Below are positions 23,999-32,186 of a DNA stretch of 48,842 nucleotides, one piece after another. A program made the position numbers and the translations under genes. Source of the DNA: Eubacteriales bacterium (GTDB taxonomy: Bacteria; Bacillota_A; Clostridia; Lachnospirales; Lachnospiraceae); contig JAUNJL010000002.1 of NCBI GenBank assembly GCA_030533315.1, forward strand, positions 44,464 through 93,305. The letters are read 5' to 3'. The notes beneath the pieces are model-generated. The model saw nothing but the letters and a program-made list of their open reading frames with translations. It made no database searches and was not told the DNA's origin. Each line of letters opens with the position of its first letter. Within the stretch, counting starts at the first letter, position 1.

Positions 23999-24850
23999 AT
24001 GGAACTTCGCACCCGTTTTTTACCCAGACTCCTCAACTCCGAGGTAGAGGAGTATCTGGCACATAACGATATCATCATTGTTCCGGTGGGAACCGTGGAA
24101 ATGCACGGCGGTTTCCCGCTGGACAGCGAAACGGTCATCAGTGAAGCATACGCCATGAAGATGGCGGAGGCCTGTGACGGGCTCGTGCTGTCCGGGCTGC
24201 CCTATTTCTATGCGGGAGCCACCGCCTCCGGCCGCGGAACGGTACAGGTCAGCATCCGCCAGGGAATCGACTACCTGAGCGCCATCGCCCACAGCCTGCT
24301 GCGCCAGGGCTTCAAGCGGCAGATCTACATCAGCTTCCATGGCCCAGCCCATATGACCTGCAGCCCCATGGTAAGGGATTTCTTTGACGAGACAGGCGTC
24401 CCCATCCTGTACATGGATCTTTCGATGCAGATGGGACGCACAGCCCGGGATCTGTTCCAGAGTCTGGACAGCTTCCACGCCATCACCCTGGGAGCCTACA
24501 AGCTTCTGGGACGCCTGGAGGACGTTCCTCTCACAACGGAGTTCTTCCACCAGAAGGAACAAAGCTGCGGGGAGTTCCAGGATCTGTTTGGCCTGGCCTA
24601 TCAAAGCGCCGCCATCGGATACTGCTTTGCCGATGCGGACGACCACATGTCCACAACTGCGCTGCCTGACGCACAGACCAGGGAAAAGCTGGCAGACGAG
24701 GGCGAGGCCCTGATCAGCGAGCTGGTACGGCGCATGGAAATGCCCAGCGTCGTAGAAAAGATGCGCCGCCTGGAGGCATACAATGACGGGGTGGCCCAGG
24801 AACGGCCATGGATCCCCAGCGCTGCGGCCGTAAAGAAAAAGAACCGCTAA
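23999..24850 (+). CDS. Creatininase-family metal-dependent hydrolase
   Basis: A 283-residue cytosolic protein of the creatininase fold, a family that hydrolyses cyclic amides and, in some members, opens cyclic ketones. The metal motif reads GTVEMHGGFPLDSE, keeping the Glu and His of the usual ExHG. It has one residue fewer than the typical ExHGxHLPxxTD, so a Glu (or a shifted Asp) takes the place of the usual Asp. The second motif, normally NGHGGN, reads SFHGPAH. The metal His survives, but the pocket differs from creatinine hydrolases. The ATG follows AGGAGG by 10 nt. Its partner transporter suggests a carbohydrate or cyclitol-like substrate; this is inference. Confidence 0.82.
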   Translation: MELRTRFLPRLLNSEVEEYLAHNDIIIVPVGTVEMHGGFPLDSETVISEAYAMKMAEACDGLVLSGLPYFYAGATASGRGTVQVSIRQGIDYLSAIAHSLLRQGFKRQIYISFHGPAHMTCSPMVRDFFDETGVPILYMDLSMQMGRTARDLFQSLDSFHAITLGAYKLLGRLEDVPLTTEFFHQKEQSCGEFQDLFGLAYQSAAIGYCFADADDHMSTTALPDAQTREKLADEGEALISELVRRMEMPSVVEKMRRLEAYNDGVAQERPWIPSAAAVKKKNR

Positions 24851-24866
24851 TGTCTTTGCCGTTTTT

Positions 24867-24898
24867 GCGCAGCGGCTCCCATATCTGAGCCGCTGCGC
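24867..24898 (+). terminator. Strong hairpin after the creatininase-family gene
   Basis: GCGCAGCGGCTC (24867-24878) and GAGCCGCTGCGC (24887-24898), a perfect 12-bp stem, followed by only TTT. Confidence 0.6.
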
Positions 24899-24928
24899 TT
24901 TACACCCAGCCTGATATCCCTCACGCAA

Positions 24929-24972
24929 ACAAGCTAAGGACGAAGAAAGAAACGTCCTTAGCTTGTTTTTTT
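24929..24972. terminator. Intrinsic terminator between the hydrolase gene and nanA
   Basis: ACAAGCTAAGGACG (24929-24942) pairs with CGTCCTTAGCTTGT (24953-24966), 14 bp, and T7 follows on the plus strand (24966-24972). On the minus strand it is followed by TTTG, so it may also serve nanA. Confidence 0.85.
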
Positions 24973-25000
24973 GCACGTAAAAGAATCCTATGGCCCGGCC

Positions 25001-25918
25001 TTACCACTGGCTGGTCTCGGCAACCGCCTTTCGGATATCCCCATACAGCTCTGCCAGCCTGGGATCCTCCGTGGAAACAGGCAGGAAGGGAAGGCGGGGA
25101 TCTCCCATCGGACAGCCGTCCAGGGTGAGGATGGCCTTTACCGCGCCGTACATGGAGGCAAAGGAACAGAGCCGGTAGATGAGAGGCGTCACCATGGCCT
25201 GCACCTGGGCGGCCTTTTCCCATTCGCCCCGGTTCACCAGCTCGTCCATCTTCAGATACAGCTCCGGCATGGCGCCGTAGGTGCCGCCGATCCCGGCGTC
25301 CGCACCCAGGAGACGGCCTGCCACGAACTGCTCGTCCGGTCCGTTGAATACGATAAACTCTTTGCCCCCCGCCGTCTTGAAGCGCAGAATGTCCTGCGCC
25401 GGGTCTGAAGAGCATTTCACCCCGGCTACCCGGTCATTCTCCAGCATCCTGTAAAAAAGTCCCATGGACAGCTGAAAGCCTGTGAGCTGGGGGATGTTGT
25501 AAATGAAGAAGGGCAGGTCTGCGGCCTCCGTGATCTTCGTCCAATGCTGGTACACACTCTCCTCGCTGGGACGGTAGTATACACAGGGCACGGCGGAGAT
25601 GGCGTCGGCCCCGATCTCCTCCGCATGGGCGGCCAGCATACAGGAATGCCTGGTATCCGCACATCCCACGTGAACGATGATGTTCATGTCCCGGCCTACC
25701 TCCTTCACCACGGTCTCGGCCACCAGCTTTCTCTCCTCATGATCCAGAAGAAAACCTTCCCCCGTGCTGCCGCAGACGTACAGCTGGCGTACCCCCTTGT
25801 CCCGGAAGTACCGGGATACCCTGCGGACGCCCTCCACGTCCACGCTTCCGTCCTCCTGAAAGGGCGTGTTCAGGGCAACGGTCACATGCTTAAACCTGTT
25901 GATATCGTACTTGGACAT
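25001..25918 (-). CDS. nanA: N-acetylneuraminate lyase
   Basis: Class I aldolase that splits sialic acid into N-acetylmannosamine and pyruvate in the cytosol. The 305 residues have the DapA/NanA barrel, with the carboxylate-binding GSTGE (50-54), the catalytic Tyr140 in YNIPQLTG and the Schiff-base Lys168 in VAGVKCSS. The YNIP-x-x-TG form is typical of the sialate branch rather than dihydrodipicolinate synthase. The ATG at 25918 follows GGGGAGGAG by 5 nt; the open frame extends 32 codons upstream through nanE without support. The gene begins 13 nt after the nanE stop, and the epimerase and uptake genes precede it, which secures the sialate assignment. Confidence 0.9.
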   Translation of the reverse strand: MSKYDINRFKHVTVALNTPFQEDGSVDVEGVRRVSRYFRDKGVRQLYVCGSTGEGFLLDHEERKLVAETVVKEVGRDMNIIVHVGCADTRHSCMLAAHAEEIGADAISAVPCVYYRPSEESVYQHWTKITEAADLPFFIYNIPQLTGFQLSMGLFYRMLENDRVAGVKCSSDPAQDILRFKTAGGKEFIVFNGPDEQFVAGRLLGADAGIGGTYGAMPELYLKMDELVNRGEWEKAAQVQAMVTPLIYRLCSFASMYGAVKAILTLDGCPMGDPRLPFLPVSTEDPRLAELYGDIRKAVAETSQW

Positions 25919-25931
25919 ATATCTCCTCCCC

Positions 25932-26633
25932 TTATCCGCGGTTTTCCACCGCCTTGATAAAGCGGGATGCGATCTCCAACGGCCTTGTGATGGCGCCGCC
26001 CACCACCACGGCAAAGGCGCCGGCCTCCAGCATTTTTACGGCCTCCTGAGGAGAATGCACACGTCCTTCCCCTATGACCGGGATATCCACCGTCTGGGAA
26101 AGCCTGGTCACCAGCTGGTAATCCGGCCCATCCAGCTTCGGGGAGTCCGGCGTGTAGCCGCTCATGGTGGTGCCTACCAGATCCACTCCCAGCTTCCAGG
26201 CACGGACGCCCTCCTCGTAGGTGGAAATATCCGCCATCAGGATGGCCTGGGGATATTTTTCCCGCACCTCGGTCAAAAACTGGCTGACGGTCTTTCCGTC
26301 TCCCCTCTTCTGGTTCGTGCAGTCCAGGGCGATCACGTCGGAGCCGGCCTCCACCAGCTCGTCCACCTCCTTCATGGTGGGGGTGATATAGCTTTCAAAG
26401 CCGTCATACTGAATCTTGATTAGGCCGATCACCGGCAGCTGCGTCTCCTCCTTGATGGCCTTCACATCCCGGATGCTGCTGGTGCGGATGGCCGGGGCTC
26501 CCGCCTGCTTTGCGGCCCTCGCCATCAGATACATGATCGATCCTTCCTCCATGTACAGAGGCTCTCCCGGAACCGCCTGGCAGGAGACGATCACCTTTCC
26601 CTTGATCCGTTCAAAAATTTCATTCTTCGTCAT
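25932..26633 (-). CDS. nanE: N-acetylmannosamine-6-phosphate 2-epimerase
   Basis: Converts N-acetylmannosamine-6-phosphate into N-acetylglucosamine-6-phosphate, joining sialate catabolism to amino sugar metabolism. The 233-residue barrel shows the family's opening VIVSCQA, the catalytic Lys73 (in GLIKIQYD), Asp104 (IALDCTNQKR) and Glu189 (IGEGRVHSP), and the phosphate-binding VVGGAITRP near the end. The ATG at 26633 is preferred: GGAGGAG lies 10 nt upstream, whereas the TTG three codons earlier has almost no spacing. It lies 66 nt after the second permease gene and 13 nt before nanA. Confidence 0.95.
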   Translation of the reverse strand: MTKNEIFERIKGKVIVSCQAVPGEPLYMEEGSIMYLMARAAKQAGAPAIRTSSIRDVKAIKEETQLPVIGLIKIQYDGFESYITPTMKEVDELVEAGSDVIALDCTNQKRGDGKTVSQFLTEVREKYPQAILMADISTYEEGVRAWKLGVDLVGTTMSGYTPDSPKLDGPDYQLVTRLSQTVDIPVIGEGRVHSPQEAVKMLEAGAFAVVVGGAITRPLEIASRFIKAVENRG

Positions 26634-26699
26634 ATTTCTCAAACTCCTCCTGACAATATGGGGCCGTACAGATCTGCGAACGGCCCTGCTGGTACACCG

Positions 26700-27602
26700 T
26701 CAGCCCTTCACGGCGCCCATGGTGATACCCTTGGTAAAATATTTCTGGAACATGATAAAGATCGCTATGATGGGCACGGCCGCCAGGGAGGCGCCCGCCA
26801 TGATCAGGCCAAAGTCCGTGGAGTTCTCCGCCTGAAGCTTTGCGATACCCAGGGAAATGGTCAGGTTCCCCGTGCTGGTCAGCATGATCAGCTGCATAAA
26901 ATAGTCGTTCCAGGAGCTGATAAAGGTAAAGATGGCAAGAGCTCCAATGCCCGGCTTGATCATAGGCAGGGCAATATTGGAAAAGGTCTTCCACTCGCTG
27001 GCCCCGTCAATACGGGCGGCCTCCATCATCTCCCCGGGGATTCCCTCCGCAAACTGCTTGATCAAGAACACGCCGAAGGGCCACCCCACGATGGGAAAGA
27101 TCACGGCCCAGATGGTATTGTACAGGTTCAGGGCCGACATCTCCCGAAGAAGGGGAATGAGGATCACCTGCTTCGGCAGGGCCATGGCACACACAATAAG
27201 GGAAAACAGAAGGGTGCGCCCCACGAACCTCTTTTTGGCAAGGGCATAGCCTGCCAGAGCTGCGGTAAAGCAGGTGAGAATCATGGAGGTCACCGCCATA
27301 AACACGGTGTTGATCAGCCAGCGGATGGCCGCCGGAACCGTTGGCCCCGCAAAGACGATGCCCGTAAAGGGAATCTGCATCTCCCACAGGGGAGCCGTCT
27401 GTTTGCTGAACAGCTTTTCGTAATTGTTCATGACCCATTCCTGGGGCCACCAGGCCGGCGACGGGGCGTTGATGGCCGCCTGCGTCTTAAAGGAGCCTGT
27501 AAGGATCCAATAAAGAGGGAAGGCAAAGCCGATGGCCAAAATGGTGATCACCGCCACCGAAAAGATCTTGTAGCATTTTCCGCAAACACTGCTTGTTTTC
27601 AT
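26700..27602 (-). CDS. Carbohydrate ABC transporter permease, MalG/SatC type
   Basis: Inner membrane subunit of a CUT1-type sugar importer, 300 residues with six helices. The EAA loop that docks the ATPase is visible as EAARIDGASEWKTFSNIALPMIKPGI. The ATG at 27602 follows GGGGGAG. It sits 17 nt after the first permease gene and upstream of nanE, so the importer most likely carries sialic acid. No ATPase gene is present in the locus; CUT1 importers of Firmicutes often share one general ATPase (MsmK-type) encoded elsewhere. Confidence 0.9.
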   Translation of the reverse strand: MKTSSVCGKCYKIFSVAVITILAIGFAFPLYWILTGSFKTQAAINAPSPAWWPQEWVMNNYEKLFSKQTAPLWEMQIPFTGIVFAGPTVPAAIRWLINTVFMAVTSMILTCFTAALAGYALAKKRFVGRTLLFSLIVCAMALPKQVILIPLLREMSALNLYNTIWAVIFPIVGWPFGVFLIKQFAEGIPGEMMEAARIDGASEWKTFSNIALPMIKPGIGALAIFTFISSWNDYFMQLIMLTSTGNLTISLGIAKLQAENSTDFGLIMAGASLAAVPIIAIFIMFQKYFTKGITMGAVKG

Positions 27603-27619
27603 CTGACGTCTCCCCCTTT

Positions 27620-28516
27620 CTACTCAGACTTTGCCATCTTGAACTGGACGGCAGACAGAACGGCTATGATCACGGCCAGCACCACGCCCATGGCGTTTCC
27701 GTAGCCGTACTGGTATTTTCTAAATGCGGTATAATAGATGTTGTACATGATGGTATCCGTGCTGTGGTTGGGCCCGCCGCTGGTGAGCAGCTGGATCAGG
27801 GCAAAGCACTGGAAGCTGTTGATGGTGGTGATTACCAGGATGTACAGGGTGGTTGGCATGATCTGGGGCCACTTGATCCTCCAGAAGCACTGGAACCTGG
27901 TGGCGCCGTCCACCTGCGCCGCCTCCACCAGGCTTTGATCCACATTGTTCAGGGCGGATACATAAAGCACGATAGGCTGGCCCACGGAGGTGGTAAGAAG
28001 GATGAGGATGATACATCCCAGCGCATAGCGCTCATCCCCCAGCCAGTTGATATTCTTTTCGATCAGGCCCATTTCCTTTCCCAGATAGTTGAAAATACCG
28101 TAATAGTTGTTAAACATCCACTTCCACACCACGGTGACAGCCACGGAGCCCGTCACCACCGGGAGATAAAACACACAGCGGAAAAGGGAGCAAAAGGGCT
28201 CCCTCAGATCGTAGATCACGGAGCTGACCCACAGGGAAAACAGGCAGGTCACGGGAACCGAGACGATCACGATGATAAAGGTATTCTTCAATGCTCCCAG
28301 GAACACGCCGTCCTGGATCAGGGCCTTATAGTTTCCCAGACCGATGAAAATATCCGCGCGGTTCATCGTGGAATCAAAGAAGCTGGTGATGACGCACTGG
28401 ATCATGGGATAGATCACGAATCCCACAAAGAAGATCAGGCTGGGTATCATAAAAGCGTAGCCTGCAACGGTCTCCCTTCTGGCCAATGCCCTTGACATTC
28501 GCTGATTACTGGACAC
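27620..28516 (-). CDS. Carbohydrate ABC transporter permease, MalF/SatB type
   Basis: Partner permease of the sialate importer, 298 residues with six helices. The EAA loop is seen in VEAAQVDGATRFQCFWRIKWPQI. The start is GTG at 28516, with AGGAGGAG 5 nt upstream; the next ATG, six codons later, has no ribosome site. A terminator-like hairpin separates it from the binding-protein gene upstream, so it is probably transcribed at a lower level than that gene. Confidence 0.9.
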   Translation of the reverse strand: MSSNQRMSRALARRETVAGYAFMIPSLIFFVGFVIYPMIQCVITSFFDSTMNRADIFIGLGNYKALIQDGVFLGALKNTFIIVIVSVPVTCLFSLWVSSVIYDLREPFCSLFRCVFYLPVVTGSVAVTVVWKWMFNNYYGIFNYLGKEMGLIEKNINWLGDERYALGCIILILLTTSVGQPIVLYVSALNNVDQSLVEAAQVDGATRFQCFWRIKWPQIMPTTLYILVITTINSFQCFALIQLLTSGGPNHSTDTIMYNIYYTAFRKYQYGYGNAMGVVLAVIIAVLSAVQFKMAKSE

Positions 28517-28592
28517 TCTTACTCCTCCTTATTTCAAAAGCTCCCCCGCAGCCCCCGGCGCCGGGGAAGGCCTTCTCAGGCCAAAACAAAAA

Positions 28593-28626
28593 GCACCCCT
28601 CCCGCACGTCCATACAGGAAGGGTGC
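28593..28626 (-). terminator. Intra-operon terminator between the binding-protein and permease genes
   Basis: GGAAGGGTGC (28617-28626) pairs with GCACCCCTCC (28593-28602), 10 bp with one wobble. On the minus strand it is followed by T5, G and T4. A second perfect 14-nt palindrome, CCCCGGCGCCGGGG, lies at 28553-28566. Partial termination here would favour the binding protein over the permeases. Confidence 0.65.
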
Positions 28627-28642
28627 CTGGCTTTCCGTACGA

Positions 28643-29911
28643 TTACTGTGCAGCTGCCGCGTTTGCAGTTGTTACAAACTCCTCCACTGCTGTCCCAATC
28701 TCTGTACCAGAGCCAATCTGCTGAAGCATGTTCCACCATGCGGTACGAGCCTCTGCCCATCCGCCAACTACCTGATAGTAGTCGCCCATGTATGGGATAA
28801 ACGTGGAATACTCTGTCATCAGGTCATTTCCTTCATAGATATTTCCCAGATCCTTCACCGGCCAGTAACTGGAAGCCTTCACGCTCTCCACAACCTGGGT
28901 CTCGTCATTTGCCATAAAGTCGATAAATGTCTTCGCCGCCTGGATCTTGGCCTCATCGCCGTTGTCAAATACGCCGAAGCCCCAGATACCGCCGCAGAGC
29001 TGCGGCTCGCCGTTCTCGGAGGGGAATGCCATAGGCAGTACGTCAAAGCTTAAATTCTCCGCATTGTTCTTTTCCTGTGCAACGTTCCAGCAGAACGCCA
29101 TCGCCAGCGTGCCGTTGCAGAAAAGGTTGATCTCGTCGCCGCCTACGATGGAAGCGTCAAAGTTGATGCCGTCCATACCGCTCAGAAGCTCCAGAGCCTT
29201 GATGTTCTCCTCGCTGTTGGCCGTGTACTCCGTGTGCTCCGGGTTCGTAAAGGTGCCGCCGTACAGGTTGTTGATGAGGGCTCTCGTACCCTGGTCACCG
29301 CCCTGGCCGCCGCAGTATACCGCACCCACGTTCTCCTGGCCGGAATCATACACCGCCTGAACTGCCTTCACAAAATCCTCAGTCGTCCACGTCCTGGTCT
29401 CTTCGTCCAAATACTGAAGGGCGTCCGCCGCCTCAAAAACGTCTTTGTTGATGGCCATGGTATGAGCGGTCATACACAGGGGATACTCATAGAACACGCC
29501 CTCGTTGTTCTGGCAGGCATTTTCCACGGAATCATAGATGGCCTCCTTCGCCTCGTCGGTCCACATATCCGAAAGATCTGCCATCAGACCCTTGGCGCCC
29601 CAGTTTGCCACCAGACGCTCCGGTCCCTCCAACACAATGTCAGGAGCCTGCCCGCCCTCGATGGCCGTATTGATCTGGTCGTCACCATTGGTGTAGTCCA
29701 GGTACTCCACTGTCACCTGGATCTCCGGGTGAGCTTCCTTAAAATTCTCCAGAAGGCCGTCAACGGTGGCGGAATCACCCCAGCTTCCGATGGGATAAGT
29801 CCAAAGAGTAATGTCCGTAGTCTCGCTTTCCGCAAAAACAGCCATCCCACTTGCAGGCAGGACCAAACTTGCGGCAAGTACGGCGGCCATCATCTTACCA
29901 TATTTCATCAT
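28643..29911 (-). CDS. Extracellular sugar-binding protein of the sialate ABC importer (SatA-like)
   Basis: Captures the substrate outside the cell and delivers it to the permeases. The 422 residues start with a signal peptide (KYGKMMAAVLAASLVLPASG, then AVFA) and continue as a cluster B/F-type solute-binding fold with ITLWTYP, GQAPDIVLEGPERL and a C-terminal helical lobe. Unusually, no lipobox cysteine is visible near the signal peptide end: the region reads AVFAESE, a signal peptidase I site. Most Gram-positive binding proteins are lipid-anchored. The ATG at 29911 follows GAGGGT. It is the first gene of the importer-nanE-nanA operon. Sialic acid is inferred from the neighbours. Confidence 0.9.
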   Translation of the reverse strand: MMKYGKMMAAVLAASLVLPASGMAVFAESETTDITLWTYPIGSWGDSATVDGLLENFKEAHPEIQVTVEYLDYTNGDDQINTAIEGGQAPDIVLEGPERLVANWGAKGLMADLSDMWTDEAKEAIYDSVENACQNNEGVFYEYPLCMTAHTMAINKDVFEAADALQYLDEETRTWTTEDFVKAVQAVYDSGQENVGAVYCGGQGGDQGTRALINNLYGGTFTNPEHTEYTANSEENIKALELLSGMDGINFDASIVGGDEINLFCNGTLAMAFCWNVAQEKNNAENLSFDVLPMAFPSENGEPQLCGGIWGFGVFDNGDEAKIQAAKTFIDFMANDETQVVESVKASSYWPVKDLGNIYEGNDLMTEYSTFIPYMGDYYQVVGGWAEARTAWWNMLQQIGSGTEIGTAVEEFVTTANAAAAQ

Positions 29912-30068
29912 GCAAATACCCTCGCTTTCTCAACTTTTCTTCCTGGATTTGGAGTCATTCCTTTCTCCGGCACCCGCCTTTCGGGAACCGGCGCAAAGGA
30001 AAGTCAGTCAGCTGCTACCATGATTTTTTCATCCGGATTTGTGAATCATTGATAACTTTTATAGCTGT

Positions 30069-30097
30069 ATTCTATCCTGTTTCCGTCATTTTGTCAA
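30069..30097 (-). promoter_or_regulatory. Promoter of the sialate importer-nanE-nanA operon
   Basis: On the minus strand TTGACA (30097-30092), 17 nt, TAGAAT (30074-30069). The leader is about 150 nt and holds an imperfect GC-rich stem around 29970-29992. Confidence 0.8.
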
Positions 30098-30113
30098 TAT
30101 ATTTCTCAAAATT

Positions 30114-30141
30114 ATTTTCAATTATTTTTATCTTTGAAAAT
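30114..30141. promoter_or_regulatory. Inverted repeat between the divergent nan promoters, candidate RpiR operator
   Basis: ATTTTCAA (30114-30121) and TTGAAAAT (30134-30141) form a perfect 8-bp inverted repeat with a 12-nt spacer, lying midway between the two divergent promoters. RpiR-family regulators bind inverted repeats in such positions; the assignment is inference. Confidence 0.45.
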
Positions 30142-30166
30142 TTTTTGCATTTTTACGGAAAGTACG

Positions 30167-30195
30167 TTGAAAGGGTCTCCTGCTTATGGTAAGAT
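30167..30195 (+). promoter_or_regulatory. Promoter of the ROK kinase-RpiR operon
   Basis: TTGAAA (30167-30172), 17 nt, TAAGAT (30190-30195), with a TGn extension before the -10. Confidence 0.7.
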
Positions 30196-30249
30196 AAACC
30201 CATATCCTGATAAACGGCAGCAACAACATAAATACCAGGGAGGATCCTT

Positions 30250-31140
30250 ATGAAAACGGTTGTGATCGATATCGGCGGCACCGCTGTAAAGTCCGCATTG
30301 TTCCAGGAAGGACGGCTCTGTGCCGTCAAAGAAACCCCCACCCAGGCCTGGCTTGGGGGAGCCCACGTCATGTCCCTCGCCAAGGAGATCATCCGCTCCT
30401 ACCAGAAGCTCTCCTCCTTTGACGCCATCGGCATCAGCACGGCCGGGCAGGTGGATCCCGTCTCCGGGAAGATCATCTATGCCAACGAAAACATCCCCGG
30501 CTACACCGGCGTCAAGGTTCGGGACATCCTGGAAGAGGCCTTTCACCTTCCGGTGTACGTGGAGAACGACGTGAATGCCGCAGCCATAGGGGAGGCCTTC
30601 TTTGGCGCAGGCAAGGGGATGGATGATTTTCTCTGCCTGACCTACGGCACCGGGGTGGGAGGCGCCGTTTTCCTGAACGGCCGCATTTACCATGGAAGCT
30701 CCTTCTCTGCCGGAGAATTTGGAGCCATCGTCGTCCATCCCCAGGACCGAAGACCGGAGCAGGATCTCTTCTCTGGATGCTATGAGCGGTACGCCTCCGC
30801 CTCCGCACTGGTGGCCAAGGCCCGCCTTTTGGATCCGTCCCTCACCAGCGGAAGGGCCATCTTCCAGCGCATCCAGGAGCCCCAGATCCAGCAGCTGACA
30901 GATGAATGGATCCAGGAGATCGTCTGCGGCCTCACCTCCATCATCCACATGATGAACCCTGCCTGCGTCATTCTGGGCGGCGGGGTCATGGAGCAGCCCT
31001 ACGTCCTTCCCCGGGTGCAAAGCCTCCTCTGCCCCTCCCTGATGCCCAGCTTCCGCCACGTGAAGCTGGTGTGCGCAAGCCTGGGGAACCAGGCAGGACT
31101 TTTGGGAGCCGCCATGCTCCCCCAGATGGCGCCCCACTAA
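30250..31140 (+). CDS. nanK: ROK-family kinase, probable N-acetylmannosamine kinase
   Basis: Probably phosphorylates N-acetylmannosamine to the 6-phosphate, the step between NanA and NanE. The 296 residues show the ROK ATP-binding start DIGGTAVKSALF (7-18), the catalytic ENDVNAAAIGE and the glycine-rich TYGTGVGGA. The family's zinc cluster C-x-C-G-x-x-G-C is reduced to a single GCYE (residues about 176-179), a pattern I associate with a Firmicutes subgroup. The ATG follows GGGAGG by 7 nt. It is divergent from the sialate operon and directly upstream of the regulator, as in the pneumococcal nan region. A glucokinase role is less likely in this setting. Confidence 0.82.
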   Translation: MKTVVIDIGGTAVKSALFQEGRLCAVKETPTQAWLGGAHVMSLAKEIIRSYQKLSSFDAIGISTAGQVDPVSGKIIYANENIPGYTGVKVRDILEEAFHLPVYVENDVNAAAIGEAFFGAGKGMDDFLCLTYGTGVGGAVFLNGRIYHGSSFSAGEFGAIVVHPQDRRPEQDLFSGCYERYASASALVAKARLLDPSLTSGRAIFQRIQEPQIQQLTDEWIQEIVCGLTSIIHMMNPACVILGGGVMEQPYVLPRVQSLLCPSLMPSFRHVKLVCASLGNQAGLLGAAMLPQMAPH

Positions 31141-31166
31141 AGCGCCCTTATGAAAGGAGGACTCTA

Positions 31167-32024
31167 TTGGCTGGAAATATTCTCGAATCCATCACGGAAC
31201 AGTATCACTCTCTCACCCGCTCCGGCAAGAAGCTGGCAGACTATATTTTTACGCACACCGCCGACACCCAGTATCTCTCCATCTCGAACCTGGCAGAGAA
31301 CAGCGGCGTCTCCGAGGCCACCATCACCCGTTTCTGCCACAGCCTGGGACTGGCCGGCTACAACGATTTCAAGCTTGCCCTGGCAAAAACCAACCTGATG
31401 ACAGACCTGGGCGAGCCCGTAGACTCCCCCCAGACCATCACCTCGGAGGACAGCCTGGACAGCATCTTCCACAAGGTCCACAGCGCCAGCGTCCTTTCCC
31501 TGAACGAGACCCTGGAGCTTCTGGACGAAAGGGCCATCGCAAGGGCCGTGGATTATCTGGCCCAGGCGGATCGGGTGTTCTGCCTGGGCCACGGGGGCAG
31601 CTCGGTCATGGCCATGGAGGCCTGGGCCCGTTTTTCCACGGCCTCCTCCCGCTTCCTGCACATTGCGGACTCCCATATGCAGTCCATGGCCGTGGCACTC
31701 TCCTCCCCCAGGGACGTGATCCTGTTCTTCACCTATTCGGGAGCCACCAGGGACATGGATGACATCCTTCAGATCGCCAGGGACAAGGGCATCCCGGTCA
31801 TCCTCATCACCCACTTTCCCAGATCCCGGGCGGCCGAGCTGGCCACCGTGGTCCTGCTTTGCGGATACAACGAAAGCCCCCTTCAGTCCGGCTCCATACC
31901 GGCAAAGGTAGGGCAGATGTTCCTCATCGACTGCCTTTTCTATGGCTTCTGCAAGAAGAATCCGGAGCTTTTTTCCGCCGCCAGAGCCGACACCGCCGAG
32001 GCCGTGACAAAAAAAATGCTGTAA
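31167..32024 (+). CDS. RpiR/MurR-family transcription regulator with SIS domain (NanR-like)
   Basis: A 285-residue sugar-phosphate-responsive regulator. Residues 1-75 are the RpiR helix-turn-helix domain, including LADYIFTHT and SNLAENSGVSEATITRFCHSLG. Residues about 125-255 are a SIS sugar-isomerase fold (GHGGSSVMAMEAW, FFTYSGATRDMDDI) that binds a phosphorylated sugar. The start is TTG at 31167, set by AGGAGG 6 nt upstream and by where the domain begins; the nearby ATG at 31150 is out of frame. It lies 26 nt after the ROK gene. By position it should control the sialate genes, with N-acetylmannosamine-6-phosphate a likely ligand. Confidence 0.87.
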   Translation: MAGNILESITEQYHSLTRSGKKLADYIFTHTADTQYLSISNLAENSGVSEATITRFCHSLGLAGYNDFKLALAKTNLMTDLGEPVDSPQTITSEDSLDSIFHKVHSASVLSLNETLELLDERAIARAVDYLAQADRVFCLGHGGSSVMAMEAWARFSTASSRFLHIADSHMQSMAVALSSPRDVILFFTYSGATRDMDDILQIARDKGIPVILITHFPRSRAAELATVVLLCGYNESPLQSGSIPAKVGQMFLIDCLFYGFCKKNPELFSAARADTAEAVTKKML

Positions 32025-32073
32025 AGTCCCCCGTTTTTGGACGAATAAAGAGCCCATCCTCCCCACCACGACA

Positions 32074-32103
32074 AGCGCCGCAGCCAAATGACTGCGGCGC
32101 TTT
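32074..32103 (+). terminator. Terminator after the RpiR-type gene
   Basis: AGCGCCGCAG (32074-32083) pairs with CTGCGGCGCT (32092-32101), followed by a short TTT. The remaining bases up to the M20 stop at 32187 show nothing. Confidence 0.6.
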
Positions 32104-32186
32104 CTGCCACTTTATTCTATTTGCGGAAGTATCAATGAATCTCTTTCAGAGCCCTCCCAGCCTGCGCTCCTGTCAATAAAAGGCAC

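Noticed and set aside
25001..25918. Dihydrodipicolinate synthase instead of sialate lyase
   Set aside because: The fold is shared, but the YNIP-x-x-TG form at Tyr140 and the location directly behind nanE and a sugar importer favour N-acetylneuraminate lyase.
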